A DNA stretch of 64,000 bases from Cryobacterium sp. (GCA_019638935.1 JAHBSW010000008.1:20850-84849), one strand, 5' to 3'. Positions 42,196 to 51,378 are shown, counted from the stretch's first letter. A program made the numbers and translations. Notes: generated from the sequence alone by a model not told the origin.

Positions 42196-43143
42196 ATGCG
42201 CCGCTCATCCACCGTCACCGGTCTGGCCATCGCGGTCACCGCGGCGCTCGCCTTCGGCATGTCCGGACCTTTCGTCAAGCCCCTGCTCGAGGCAGGCTGG
42301 TCGCCTGCTGCAGCCGTCACCGTGCGTTCACTCGTCGGCGGGCTCGTGCTGTTGCCCTTCGCCCTCACCCTGCTCCGCGGGCGCTGGCACCTGCTCTGGC
42401 GCGCCCGCAAAAGGATCCTGCTGATCGGACTCATCGGCTCCGCCGCGACCCAGCTCGCCTACTTCGCCTCGATCGAGCGGATCCCGGTGAGCACGGGCAT
42501 CCTGATCGAGTTCATGGCGCCATTGTTGCTCGTGGGCTACGTCTGGTTCCGCACCCGTAGGACCCCGGGTGCCGTCGTGCTCTTCGGCTCGGTGTTCGCG
42601 ATCATCGGACTCTTCCTCGTCGTCTCGCCCGGTGGCGGGGGAGCGCTCGACCCGGTAGGCATCGCCTTCGCCGCTGCCGCCGCCGTCGGCTGCGCCGTGT
42701 ACTTCGTCGCCGCGGCCGACGGCGACGAAGACCTGCCACCCGTCGCTGTCGCATCGGTGAGCCTGCTCATCGGCGGGGCCGCGCTCGCACTCGTCAGCCT
42801 CACGGGCCTCGTGCCCTTCGCGGTCACCTTCGGCACCGTCGAGCTCTTCGGCGCGGCCACACCGTGGTGGGTGCCCATCGGGATCGTCGCCATCATCGCG
42901 ACCGGGTTCTCCTACGCGGTCAGCATCACCGCGAGCCAGATGCTCGGTGCCCGGCTCGCCTCCTTCGCGGGCCTGCTTGAAGTGGTCGCCTCGACCGTCT
43001 ACGCGTGGCTGCTGCTGGGTGAGCGGATGACACTGCTGCAGATTCTCGGTGGCGCCCTCATCCTGCTCGGCATCGGATTCGTGCGATCCGAGAGGATCGT
43101 CGAAGAACCGTCGGCTCAGCCCGTCGCGGTCGAGCGAGTCTAG
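42196..43143 (+). CDS. EamA/DMT-superfamily transporter
   Basis: This 315-residue protein has ten membrane helices in two EamA repeats (AALAFGMSGPFVKPLLEAG; LASFAGLLEVVASTVYAWLLLGER, the typical end of the second repeat). It probably exports metabolites such as amino acids. It is divergently paired with the CGNR regulator, a common regulator-exporter arrangement. Confidence 0.88.
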   Translation: MRRSSTVTGLAIAVTAALAFGMSGPFVKPLLEAGWSPAAAVTVRSLVGGLVLLPFALTLLRGRWHLLWRARKRILLIGLIGSAATQLAYFASIERIPVSTGILIEFMAPLLLVGYVWFRTRRTPGAVVLFGSVFAIIGLFLVVSPGGGGALDPVGIAFAAAAAVGCAVYFVAAADGDEDLPPVAVASVSLLIGGAALALVSLTGLVPFAVTFGTVELFGAATPWWVPIGIVAIIATGFSYAVSITASQMLGARLASFAGLLEVVASTVYAWLLLGERMTLLQILGGALILLGIGFVRSERIVEEPSAQPVAVERV

Positions 43144-43487
43144 AGATCCGGGCCACCCATCGAGTGGATGGGACGGATTTCGAGCCGGCCCTCGTAGGCC
43201 ATGTTGTGCTTCAGCGCCTGCGCGATCGCGTCGTCGAGACTCTCGCACTCGATGATGGCGACGCCCGCGATCCACTCCTTCGACTCGGTGAAGGGGCCGT
43301 CGCTGACGATCACCTCGCCGTGTCGCACGCGAACGGTCGTGGCCTCTGCGGGCGGCTGAAGCCGGATGCCCTCGATGTAGGCACGACGGTCGTTCATGTA
43401 GTCGAACCAGTCGGAGATGGGCGGTGCGGCGGCGCTATCGGCATCGGTCGCCTCGGGATCGCCGCAGATGAACATGACGTACTTCAC
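43140..43487 (-). CDS. YCII-related (DGPF) domain protein
   Basis: This 115-residue protein, MKYVMFICGDPEA..., has the signature VSDGPFTESKEWIAGVAIIECESLDDA of the YCII/DGPF family, a ferredoxin-like dimeric fold sometimes linked to sigma factors. No sigma gene is adjacent here. The stop overlaps the convergent transporter by 4 bp. Confidence 0.9.
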   Translation of the reverse strand: MKYVMFICGDPEATDADSAAAPPISDWFDYMNDRRAYIEGIRLQPPAEATTVRVRHGEVIVSDGPFTESKEWIAGVAIIECESLDDAIAQALKHNMAYEGRLEIRPIHSMGGPDL

Positions 43488-43671
43488 AGTGGTTCCTCGC
43501 TTTCTTCGGGCCTCTCGGTAGGCACCCGCTTCACCTGATCTACGAACTCCCGTGCGTCAGTACGACAGCATCGGGGCAATTCCTTCAAGAATCTCCCGCG
43601 AGGGACTGGCCATTGCTTCTACCGCTGCGAGACCGCAGCTCCCTCGACCGTGATCGTGCTGCCTGCGAGCA
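43488..43671. other. Intergenic, nothing recognised
   Basis: 184 bp between two minus-strand genes with no frame, hairpin or promoter that could be supported. Confidence 0.4.
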
Positions 43672-44073
43672 CTATCCCGAGAACTGCTGCGGCATGCCGA
43701 CGCCGAGCGCGAGGAGCAGGGCTAGCACCGCGAGAACGAGCGCGACTGGCGTCATCGCGTAGCGCTCGGGCCGTGAGCGTGAGATCGCATTCATGAGCAC
43801 ACCCAGCACCAGGTAGCCGAACACGACCCACATGGTGATGTCGCTGAATCCGGCCGGGAACAACTCGATAACCCCCGCCTTGTCGAGCGCGACCGCACCG
43901 ATGAAGCTGTAGATGAGAATCGACACCGCGGAGGCGATACGGTAGCCGACCGGCAGAGTTCCCTTGTTCTGACCACCCCACGCGAACTGGCCCCAGGGCG
44001 CACCGAAGGCGAGCGCGAGCTGGAACATCACGAGCAGGCAGAGCAGGGCAACAAAGGCAAGGGCAGCGATCAT
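43672..44073 (-). CDS. Small integral membrane protein, 133 aa
   Basis: There are four hydrophobic helices: residues 2-24 (IAALAFVALLCLLVMFQLALA), 48-70, 82-103 and 112-130. The motif GAPWGQFAWGGQNKGTLPVGYRIAS is conserved in a family of small uncharacterised bacterial membrane proteins. The start ATG at 44073 lies 6 nt after a perfect TATACT, giving a leaderless message; a longer frame upstream crosses that promoter. Confidence 0.78.
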   Translation of the reverse strand: MIAALAFVALLCLLVMFQLALAFGAPWGQFAWGGQNKGTLPVGYRIASAVSILIYSFIGAVALDKAGVIELFPAGFSDITMWVVFGYLVLGVLMNAISRSRPERYAMTPVALVLAVLALLLALGVGMPQQFSG

Positions 44074-44079
44074 GCGCGC

Positions 44080-44085
44080 AGTATA
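44080..44085 (-). promoter_or_regulatory. -10 element, leaderless type
   Basis: TATACT on the minus strand ends 6 nt before the ATG at 44073. Confidence 0.55.
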
Positions 44086-44248
44086 TCCATCGCTAGTGAA
44101 CTCTGTTCTGCAGCTGTCGCTCTCCCGAGGGCGGGCCAGGCCGCCGGCGCATCCCTGACCGAATCGCCCGTGTTCGCAGTGAATCTCCTGCAAGCTCACT
44201 GACTCCGTATCGCGCAAACCTAGGCTGTGCGGAACAGGGGAGGCCGAC

Positions 44249-45349
44249 ATGAGTTCGTCCGAGCAGGTGGTGAGCACGAACAACGGCGGCGGTGCTCAGG
44301 ATGCCGCCACACAGCCCATCGACCTCGCGCCAGGACGCCAGGGCCGGGTGGTCATCTTCGCGCCATCGCCCGAGCTGACGATCACGATCGAGGATCACGC
44401 CGATGCGGGTGACATCCACATCCACGCCGGTGGACAGGGCGTGTGGCAGGCGCGCATGGTGCGGGCTCTCGGCGCCGAGGTGACATTGTGCGCGACGTTC
44501 GCCGGCGAGACGGGAAAGGTGCTGCAGCACCTGCTCGATGACGAGGGAATCGACTTCGTCGCGGTCAAACGACCGGGACTCGGTGCCGCCTACATCCACG
44601 ATCGCCGTGACGGTGAGCGGAAGGCGATCATCGAGTCCGCGGGCGACCCGCTCTCGCGACATGACCTCGATGAGCTGTACGGGATCGCGCTGCGGGAGGG
44701 CATCGAGTCCGACGTCGTTCTGCTCAGCGGACCGGCCGGTGACAACGTGCTGTCGCCCGACGTCTATCGACGGCTGGCATCCGACCTTCGTCAACACGAC
44801 TGCACGGTCGTCGTCGATCTCGCGGGCGACCGGCTTGACGCCGCGCTCGAAGGCGGCGTCGACGTCGTCAAACTGAGCCACGAGGAGCTGCTCGACGACG
44901 GGCGGATCGAGAACGACGACCCCGACGAGATCGTCGCGGCCATGCGGCGCATTCGCGAGAGCGGCTGCGACACGGTCATCGTCACGCGCGCCGACTCTCC
45001 GCTTCTCATGCTCACCGGTGACACGGTCGTGCAGGTCGCGGCGCCGAAGATGGAGATCGTCGACACGCGAGGTGCCGGCGATTCGTTCACCGCGGCAACC
45101 GCGGTCGGCCTCGCCCGTGGGCTGAGCATCAAGGAAGCGGTCGTTCTCGGTGCGTCGGCCGGGGCGCTCAACGTCACGCGACACGGACTCGGAACCGGGG
45201 ACGCGGCATCCATACACACCTTCAGCAAGCTCGTGAAGGTCAGCCCCCACGACAGCGGAAGCGACGCCGAGGTCGGCAGCACTGCCGCCGGACCGGCAAC
45301 CGACGAGATCGAGATCTCTCCCGACGAACTCGCCCAACTGGCTCGGTAG
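44249..45349 (+). CDS. PfkB-family carbohydrate kinase (1-phosphofructokinase-like)
   Basis: This 366-residue protein opens after a 30-residue tail with VVIFAPSPELTITIEDH and HAGGQGVWQARMVRALGAEV, a variant of the phosphofructokinase-B N-terminal signature. The C-terminal signature DTRGAGDSFTAATAVGLARG contains the catalytic Asp. An acidic 35-residue tail follows. It phosphorylates a sugar or sugar phosphate; the substrate is open. GGGGAGG precedes the ATG. surE follows after 12 bp. Confidence 0.87.
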   Translation: MSSSEQVVSTNNGGGAQDAATQPIDLAPGRQGRVVIFAPSPELTITIEDHADAGDIHIHAGGQGVWQARMVRALGAEVTLCATFAGETGKVLQHLLDDEGIDFVAVKRPGLGAAYIHDRRDGERKAIIESAGDPLSRHDLDELYGIALREGIESDVVLLSGPAGDNVLSPDVYRRLASDLRQHDCTVVVDLAGDRLDAALEGGVDVVKLSHEELLDDGRIENDDPDEIVAAMRRIRESGCDTVIVTRADSPLLMLTGDTVVQVAAPKMEIVDTRGAGDSFTAATAVGLARGLSIKEAVVLGASAGALNVTRHGLGTGDAASIHTFSKLVKVSPHDSGSDAEVGSTAAGPATDEIEISPDELAQLAR

Positions 45350-45361
45350 GAGGAGGCCGCA

Positions 45362-46156
45362 GTGCGCGCGCTCATCACCAATGACGACGGGATCGACTCA
45401 CCCGGGCTTCTCGCCCTCGCGATCGCCGCCTGCGATGCGGGGCTCGATATCGTGGTGGCCGCACCGGCGGAGGAGGCCAGCGGTAGCAGCGCCTCCATCA
45501 CGGCGACCGAAGCGCACGCCGTGACGGCGGCGGGCGGGCGCGGGCGCATCCGGGTGACGCCGCGCACACTCGCCGGAATCGATGTTCCAGCATTCGCCGT
45601 GCACGCGGCTCCTGCGCTCATCGCGCTGCTCGCCGCGCACAACGCCTTCGGCGACAAGCCCGAGGTGGTGCTGTCGGGAATCAACCGTGGTGCCAACCTC
45701 GGACGCGCGATCCTCCACTCCGGCACGGTGGGTGCCGCTCTCACCGGTGGAGTGAACGGCGCCCGCGGTCTTGCGGTGTCGCTCGAGACCGGGGAGGGGC
45801 CGCCTCAGTGGGTCACGGCCTCGACGATGGTCGCGCGCGTGCTGCCCGCCCTGATCGAGAGTCCCGTCGGCACCGTGCTCAACTTCAACGTTCCCGACGC
45901 GACATCGATCGACGGAATCGACATCGTCGAGGCGAAACTTGCCCCCTTCGGTATCGTACACACCACCATGACCGAGCCCGACGACGAGCACGTCAACCTC
46001 AAGATCGCCGAGCCGCGAGACGAGTTCGAACCCGACACGGATGCCGCACTGCTCGCCGCCGGTCACGCCACCATCACGAGCGTGACGACGGTGCGCGAGA
46101 AGGCTGGGTTCTGGACGGAGGAACGACTTATGTCGAGCGTCGCCGTCGGGCGATGA
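45362..46156 (+). CDS. surE: 5'/3'-nucleotidase SurE
   Basis: This 264-residue protein has the metal site MRALITNDDGIDSPGLLAL and the SGINRGANLGRAILHSGTVGAA motif. SurE dephosphorylates nucleoside monophosphates and is linked to stress survival. It starts at GTG 45362 with GGAGGAGG upstream, co-transcribed with the PfkB-type kinase. The 3' end overlaps the convergent RCC1 gene by 29 bp. Confidence 0.93.
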   Translation: MRALITNDDGIDSPGLLALAIAACDAGLDIVVAAPAEEASGSSASITATEAHAVTAAGGRGRIRVTPRTLAGIDVPAFAVHAAPALIALLAAHNAFGDKPEVVLSGINRGANLGRAILHSGTVGAALTGGVNGARGLAVSLETGEGPPQWVTASTMVARVLPALIESPVGTVLNFNVPDATSIDGIDIVEAKLAPFGIVHTTMTEPDDEHVNLKIAEPRDEFEPDTDAALLAAGHATITSVTTVREKAGFWTEERLMSSVAVGR

Positions 46157-47525
46157 GAACGAACGCCAGCACAGCCCCCACGACGATGATCGCGAGCCCA
46201 GCGAGGATAAGCGCCCACAGCGCATCCTCCCCGGCAATGCCGCCTTCCGATTCGCCCGAAAGGTCGCCGCCCACACCCTCATCGACAGGCGCCGCGGCGG
46301 TTATTCCGAGCGCCTCGCTGACGATGAGTGTCGATCCCGGCACCTGGCTGAGGGCGCGCACGAGGATGCGGGAGCCGACATCCGACTCGCCGACGACATA
46401 CTCGGCGCCGGTCGCGCCGTCGACCTCCTGGCCACCGACGTACCACTGGTAGCTCACGTCGCCCGCGCTGCCCGGCCAGTTGCTGAGCAGCGCAGTCACG
46501 GTGGACCCGGGCGTGCGCGGTCCCTCGATCGTGAGCCTTGCCGCATCAGGGTCGGCGAGAGCGAAGTTGTGATAGCGGCCGACGGCGAGCTGCGAGACTC
46601 CCGCGAGGTCAGCCGGTGCGTCGAGCTGGCCGTCGTCGTTCAGACCCCAGATGGAGAAGGTGCCGTCGGCGTGCAGCGCCGCGTAGTTGTTGAGACCAGC
46701 GTCGACCTGGACGGCCGGCGGCAGTCTCACGCCCTGCAATTCGATGCCGCGCGGCAGTGGATAGCCCCAGGTCTCGACGGTTCCGTCGGCGAGGATCGCG
46801 ATGCTGTGCCACGGACCTGTGGCGAGGTACACCACGGTGCCGAGGTCGGCGGGGGGAGCCTCCTGGCCGTACTCTGTGTTCCCCCAGCCCGTCACGGTGC
46901 CGTCGCGATGCAGGGCGAGGTTGTGGTGGATTCCGGATGCGACCTGCACGACATCCGTGACGCCGTCGGGCATGTCGAGCTGCCCGAAAGCGTTCCACCC
47001 CCAGGTCGTGACGGTTCCGTCCGCGCGCAGCGCAAGAGTGTGACTGCCCTTGGTGGAGACCTGAATGACGTCGCCGAGGCCCGACGGAACGACCGATTGA
47101 CCCTGATCGGTGCGGCCCCAGGCGACCACCTGCCCGTTCTCGCGCAGTGCCACGGCGAGGCCTGTGCCCGTCGCCACCTGAACGACGCCGCCGAGACCGG
47201 TCGGCACGACGACGGGGCTCATGCGCGCAGCCTGTAGGTCGGCGTCGTTGAAGGCACTTTCGCCCCAGCCGGTGATCGTGCCGTCGGCGTGCAGTGCGAG
47301 TGCGAACAGCTGATCGGTCGAGAGCTGCACGATGTCGCTGAGACCGGCCGGTACGCTCATGACGCTCCGGTTGTCGTCACCCCATGCGATGATGCCGCCG
47401 CCTGCGGCAAACGCGGCTGCACCGGGAGTCGCCGTCGCGAGAGCGATCACGCCTGTTGCCACGATGGCCCAGCGCGCTCCCCGGCTCGCGGGCTTACGAG
47501 CACGCACTCGCTCGGCTCGGGTCAT
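46128..47525 (-). CDS. Secreted RCC1-repeat protein with C-terminal membrane anchor
   Basis: This 465-residue protein has an N-terminal signal sequence (RWAIVATGVIALATATPGAAAFA), then about six RCC1 units with the pattern VxQVAxGxxHxLALxxDGTVxxWGxN (residues 45-320) forming a beta propeller. An immunoglobulin-like segment follows (SNWPGSAGDVSYQWYVGGQEV), then a low-complexity linker and a membrane helix (ALILAGLAIIVVGAVLAFVLIARRRRS). It is probably surface-exposed and binds a protein or carbohydrate. Its function is not known. Confidence 0.87.
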   Translation of the reverse strand: MTRAERVRARKPASRGARWAIVATGVIALATATPGAAAFAAGGGIIAWGDDNRSVMSVPAGLSDIVQLSTDQLFALALHADGTITGWGESAFNDADLQAARMSPVVVPTGLGGVVQVATGTGLAVALRENGQVVAWGRTDQGQSVVPSGLGDVIQVSTKGSHTLALRADGTVTTWGWNAFGQLDMPDGVTDVVQVASGIHHNLALHRDGTVTGWGNTEYGQEAPPADLGTVVYLATGPWHSIAILADGTVETWGYPLPRGIELQGVRLPPAVQVDAGLNNYAALHADGTFSIWGLNDDGQLDAPADLAGVSQLAVGRYHNFALADPDAARLTIEGPRTPGSTVTALLSNWPGSAGDVSYQWYVGGQEVDGATGAEYVVGESDVGSRILVRALSQVPGSTLIVSEALGITAAAPVDEGVGGDLSGESEGGIAGEDALWALILAGLAIIVVGAVLAFVLIARRRRST

Positions 47526-47645
47526 GAGTTTCAGTCTGACAGGTCGAGCAACGGCCTGTCACGAAGAACTTTGCCGGCTCACCATTGCGTTGCCGGTCGC
47601 CCAGAGAGCGTTCGGGCGTGAAGCCTCCGCGTCACCCACACTGGC

Positions 47646-47651
47646 TATGAT
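47646..47651 (+). promoter_or_regulatory. -10 element, leaderless type
   Basis: TATGAT ends 7 nt before the GTG at 47659. Confidence 0.4.
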
Positions 47652-47658
47652 GCGGACC

Positions 47659-48054
47659 GTGACCATCGGCAACCCCACCTCCAGCACCATGACCACCACC
47701 GTTGCCGAAACCCGCGCCGCCTCTCTCGGCTCTCCCGTGCTCTGGCGGGTGCTGCTGCTAGTGCTGTCCGCGAGGTTCGTGTTCTCGATCGAGACGCGGC
47801 GAATCCGCACGCCCGCTGTGCTCGGCAACATGGATTCCCTCGCCGAAATGTTCATCGCCGGTGGCTTCAATGTCGACCTCGCGACCAATGGCGGCGACGT
47901 CGACGGCCAAGAATGCGATACGCAGTTCGAGTTCGAGTTCGAGTTCGAGTTCGAGTTCGCGCTGCATCTGATGCTCGACTCGTTCGAACGGCTGCGAGAC
48001 TCCGGCTGGATGTCGAGTTCCGCGCACCATCGAGAACCGAAAGCTCGGGGATGA
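47659..48054 (+). CDS. Hypothetical protein with Phe-Glu repeat, 131 aa
   Basis: This frame has high third-position GC, a leaderless promoter, and a stop that overlaps the ATG of the next gene (ATGA at 48051-48054), which together support a real gene. A hydrophobic segment (SPVLWRVLLLVLSARFVF) lies near residues 25-45. The body has SLAEMFIAGGFNVDLATNGG and a run of alternating Phe and Glu (QFEFEFEFEFEF) from a hexanucleotide repeat. The family is not recognised. An ATG at 47647 or 47650 is an alternative start. Confidence 0.5.
   Translation: MTIGNPTSSTMTTTVAETRAASLGSPVLWRVLLLVLSARFVFSIETRRIRTPAVLGNMDSLAEMFIAGGFNVDLATNGGDVDGQECDTQFEFEFEFEFEFALHLMLDSFERLRDSGWMSSSAHHREPKARG
47925..47959 (+). 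repeat. Hexanucleotide tandem repeat (GTTCGA)n
   Basis: About 5.8 copies of GTTCGA. Because the unit is 6 bp, copy-number change would lengthen or shorten the encoded Phe-Glu run without a frameshift. Confidence 0.9.
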
Positions 48055-49178
48055 CCATCGACGACACCGCAGTGGCGGTCGCGACCGCGGTTCGCACGGG
48101 AGCCCAGATCTCGCGCGGCCTGCTCATGCTCGCTCTCACGACCGCGACCTGGGCGGCACTGTGGATGGTCGCGGCGGTCACTGCCGTAACACTCGGCCAC
48201 AACCTCGCGCCGCTCATCACCGCCGTCGCCTACTGGGTGCCGCTCACGGTCACCACCGTCTGGTTCGCCGCCGTCGCGGTGCGGCTGTTGGTCACACCGA
48301 CCGTGCGCAACCAGTACTCGTTCTTCGCTCTCGCCGCTGCAGACGCCGCAGCGACCGCGTACGTGCTCTACCTCGCCGACCTATCCGCGGCCACGATCAC
48401 AGCGCTCGTCGTGCTCAATCTGCTGGGTGCGGTGATCGCCGTGCAGCTGAGCGGCAAGGATTCGGCCGAGGTCGACCTCAGAGCATCCGAGAACTCCGTC
48501 GGCCCCGGCACGCTCACCGTGGTGACGACAGTGACGGGCGTGCTCGGCGTGGTCGGTCTCGTAGGCGGCATCATCTGGCAGTTCGCACCCTATGTGCTGT
48601 TTCTCGGCGACGCGGAGGCCTGGGTTCGTCACGCGAGCGAGCTCGTCGTTCCCGGCGACTACGGGGTGGCGTCGGCGTCGCAGTACGCGATGACGAAGGG
48701 CGCAACCTGGTTGGTCGCAGCAACGATGCTGTCGCTGCTCGGGCTGCTCAGCCTCGCAGTGGCGATAGTGTTCGGCGCGGCGCGGCGGCGCCGACGAGGC
48801 GGACCGCCAACGAAAGACGACCCGGTCGCCACCCCGAGCGAGACACGGGCGGCCGCTCAGAGGATGCAGGTCAGTGCGATAGTGCTCGTGAGCGCATCCG
48901 TCTCTGCCGCGGCGCACATTGGCTTCTTCGCGGCGTCACTTCTGGTCTGGAACTCGGCCAATACGATGTCTCTGCCCGGCGAGATCACCGTGCCGTTCAT
49001 CGTCTACGCGAGCTTCTTCGCATCACTCGTGGCGACCGTGCTCATCGTGCGCACATTCAAGAGTCGGCCATCCGATCGACGGGGTCGCTGGTGGCGGCTC
49101 ATGCTCGTGTGGCTGCTCGTGCCACTGCTCATGCTCGTGGTGACCTTCTTCGTCACCGCGCCCGCGCACCTCTACTGA
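48051..49178 (+). CDS. Multi-pass membrane protein of unknown function
   Basis: This 375-residue protein has about eight hydrophobic helices (ALTTATWAALWMVAAVTAVTL at the start; VTTVTGVLGVVGLVGGIIWQF; LMLVWLLVPLLMLVVTFFVTA at the end) with Arg/Lys loops (AARRRRRGGPP). No transporter signature is visible. The ATG at 48051 overlaps the previous ORF stop; the in-frame extension to 47913 falls in the hexanucleotide repeat and is not credible. Confidence 0.75.
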   Translation: MTIDDTAVAVATAVRTGAQISRGLLMLALTTATWAALWMVAAVTAVTLGHNLAPLITAVAYWVPLTVTTVWFAAVAVRLLVTPTVRNQYSFFALAAADAAATAYVLYLADLSAATITALVVLNLLGAVIAVQLSGKDSAEVDLRASENSVGPGTLTVVTTVTGVLGVVGLVGGIIWQFAPYVLFLGDAEAWVRHASELVVPGDYGVASASQYAMTKGATWLVAATMLSLLGLLSLAVAIVFGAARRRRRGGPPTKDDPVATPSETRAAAQRMQVSAIVLVSASVSAAAHIGFFAASLLVWNSANTMSLPGEITVPFIVYASFFASLVATVLIVRTFKSRPSDRRGRWWRLMLVWLLVPLLMLVVTFFVTAPAHLY

Positions 49179-49190
49179 GAGTGCCCGTCA

Positions 49191-51266
49191 TCACATCGCG
49201 TCGCCGATGTAGGAGTACTTGATGAAGACCTCCGCGGCGAGGTCGGCCTCGTCGAGCACGCCCTGCACGGCGCTCATCATGTACTTGGAGTCCCAGCCCA
49301 TGTAGAGGAAGGCGTTCTCATCGAGGGCATCCCAGTGGCCGGTCCACGCCTGCGCGTCGAAAATCGGTCCTCCGCGCCGGGCACTGAACGACACGACGGC
49401 CTCGCGCGAATCCGCCCACAGCCGCTTGAAGATGCGGTTGAAGAGGTGCTTGACGTCGTAGACCTCCCAGTGCTCGCCGCGGTACTCGACGTAGGCGAAC
49501 TCCTTCTGCCAGCCGCGCGGCCAGCCGCGCCGCAGCTTCGCGTCAAGGATCGGCGTGAGGGCGTCGTCGTCGATGCTGACGACCGTCGGCTTCGCCCACA
49601 GCCGCACGAACCGTGCCGTGAGCCGCTCGGTGCGCTCGGCGATGGCCGCGGTGCTCCAGGATGTCGTGTCGAGCAATTCCCGCGTCAAGGTGACGGAGCT
49701 CTTCGGATAGAGGTCACGGTGCTTAGCCGGGTAGCTCAGGTCGAGCGCGCGCATCGCGAGCGGCTCCTCGAGCAGGGTGAGGTTGCCGAGCGACGGCGAC
49801 AGCGCGCGGTGACTGTTCTGCTCATCGTCGCCGTAGTCCGCCCAGGTGCGGCCATCGCCACCCTCCCACGCGTCACCGGGTGCGAGCGGAACGATGTACT
49901 CGACCTCGAGTCCCGCCATGTCATCGACGCTCACGACACCGGCCAGCCTTCCGAGCACGTACTTGGCGTGGGGGAGTGCACCGTATTTGAGCGCGACACG
50001 GGTGCGCTCGTCCGACGGCGAGATGCGCGCAATCGCTCGTTCGAGGCTGTCGCGGCCAGCCCTGCGAGCGCGGCACAGGCGCGCGACGATGCGATCCGTC
50101 GGGAGTCCCACGACCGTGCGGCGGAGCAGAAGCGACTGCACGAACTCGAGCTCGGTGACGAGATCCGCCTTGGTCAGCGCACCCTGCATGAAATCGCGGT
50201 ACGCGGTCATGACCAGCGGATAGGAGCCCCGCCCGAACGTGCCCACGTAAGTGAGCTGCCGGGCGAGATCGGCATCCGGAGCCCCGGTGCTGTTGAGAAG
50301 CCCCGTGCTGTCGAGAATCGCGGTCGGATTGAGCAGGATGCGATAGACCTCCGAGAACTCGCGCCACACGGTCGCGTGCGCACGGAGCTCGTCTCGGTCG
50401 AGCCGGGGGAAGAGGTGGCGGAATGCGTCGTAGACGCTGCGATCGCCCTCGACGTCGAGCTCGAGCCCGAGGGTGGCGATGAGGTAGTGGCGCCAGAAGT
50501 CGCCGATCGTATCGCCTGTGTTCGCCTCGATCGGTTCCCAGAACTCGGTCTCGATCTGCTGCTGCTCGGCGTGCGAGAGCCCCATGAGCACATAGTTGTG
50601 GATGAGCTCATGGTCGCGCAGGGGTGCACCGGTCGAGTTGAGGCTCTCGAAAGTCTGCTGCGCGTTCGCGTCGACGCCGAGGTTGATCGCGACATGCTCG
50701 AGACGTTTGAGCCCGCTCCACACGTGCGCGACTTCACTCGCAGGAACCTGGCTGCGGAAGAAGGCGTAGTTGTCATCGAATCGCGAGTCGCGCGTCTCGG
50801 CATCCGCACCGCGTGTGCCGAGCACCACTGACTCGAACACCTCAGCCCAGCCGCGGTGGGGGCGCAGCGTCGTCGTGACGGTGCCGGACCCGTTCTCGCG
50901 CACGAGCACGGCGCGCAGCTCCGCGGCGAGGGCCGGATCGCTGTCGGCGACCGAGTGCTGCAGTGCCGCGATGAGCAGCATGAGCGTCGTGATGCGCTGC
51001 TGTCCGTCGATGAGGACGAGCTCGTTGCCGCCACCAGCCGAGTTTGCCGAGGAGGCGCTCCTGGTCGACAGAATCGAGCCGATGAAGTGGGTGTGGTGCT
51101 CGTCGCCGTTCGACACTGCACGGATGTCGGCGAGCAGCTGCTCGCATCCGTCGATGTCCCAGCGGTACTGCCTCTGGTACACGGGTACGACGATCGTGGA
51201 ACCTCCGGAGAGCCACTGAATCGTGTTGACGGCGGTCGCGTCGACGTTCGTGGCGGTGCCCGTCAT
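49191..51266 (-). CDS. DUF262/DUF1524-family protein (GmrSD-like), HNH motif degenerate
   Basis: This 691-residue protein has the DUF262 ParB-like NTPase motifs VPVYQRQYRWDIDGCEQLLADI and LVLIDGQQRITTLMLLI near the N-terminus. A helical middle follows, then a DUF1524-like region with VEYIVPLAPGDAW and SLGNLTLLEEP. DUF1524 nucleases normally have His in the first motif (EHI); here it is Tyr, so nuclease activity is doubtful. A further domain of about 130 residues follows (GWPRGWQKEFAYVEYRGEHW). Relatives include type IV restriction enzymes. AAGGAG precedes the ATG at 51266. It stands alone. Confidence 0.85.
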   Translation of the reverse strand: MTGTATNVDATAVNTIQWLSGGSTIVVPVYQRQYRWDIDGCEQLLADIRAVSNGDEHHTHFIGSILSTRSASSANSAGGGNELVLIDGQQRITTLMLLIAALQHSVADSDPALAAELRAVLVRENGSGTVTTTLRPHRGWAEVFESVVLGTRGADAETRDSRFDDNYAFFRSQVPASEVAHVWSGLKRLEHVAINLGVDANAQQTFESLNSTGAPLRDHELIHNYVLMGLSHAEQQQIETEFWEPIEANTGDTIGDFWRHYLIATLGLELDVEGDRSVYDAFRHLFPRLDRDELRAHATVWREFSEVYRILLNPTAILDSTGLLNSTGAPDADLARQLTYVGTFGRGSYPLVMTAYRDFMQGALTKADLVTELEFVQSLLLRRTVVGLPTDRIVARLCRARRAGRDSLERAIARISPSDERTRVALKYGALPHAKYVLGRLAGVVSVDDMAGLEVEYIVPLAPGDAWEGGDGRTWADYGDDEQNSHRALSPSLGNLTLLEEPLAMRALDLSYPAKHRDLYPKSSVTLTRELLDTTSWSTAAIAERTERLTARFVRLWAKPTVVSIDDDALTPILDAKLRRGWPRGWQKEFAYVEYRGEHWEVYDVKHLFNRIFKRLWADSREAVVSFSARRGGPIFDAQAWTGHWDALDENAFLYMGWDSKYMMSAVQGVLDEADLAAEVFIKYSYIGDAM

Positions 51267-51364
51267 GTGGGGTGACTCCTTGGGGGTAGATCGCAGAAAC
51301 AGTGTGCGGCGACGCACGCGACAATCGCGACCGGCACGCCGATCCAGTCTAGAGGAACGCGATG

Positions 51365-51378
51365 TTAGGCTTACCTAA
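51365..51378. promoter_or_regulatory. IdeR/DtxR-like iron box
   Basis: TTAGGCTTACCTAA matches 13 of 14 positions of the right part of the DtxR/IdeR consensus (TTAGGCTAACCTAA) and is nearly palindromic. It lies 52 bp before the ATG of the oxygenase-like gene, implying repression by iron-loaded regulator. Confidence 0.6.

Noticed and set aside
47332-47646. N-terminal extension of the Phe-Glu-repeat ORF
   Set aside because: It overlaps the antisense 5' end of the RCC1 gene; a promoter and a start at 47659 fit better.
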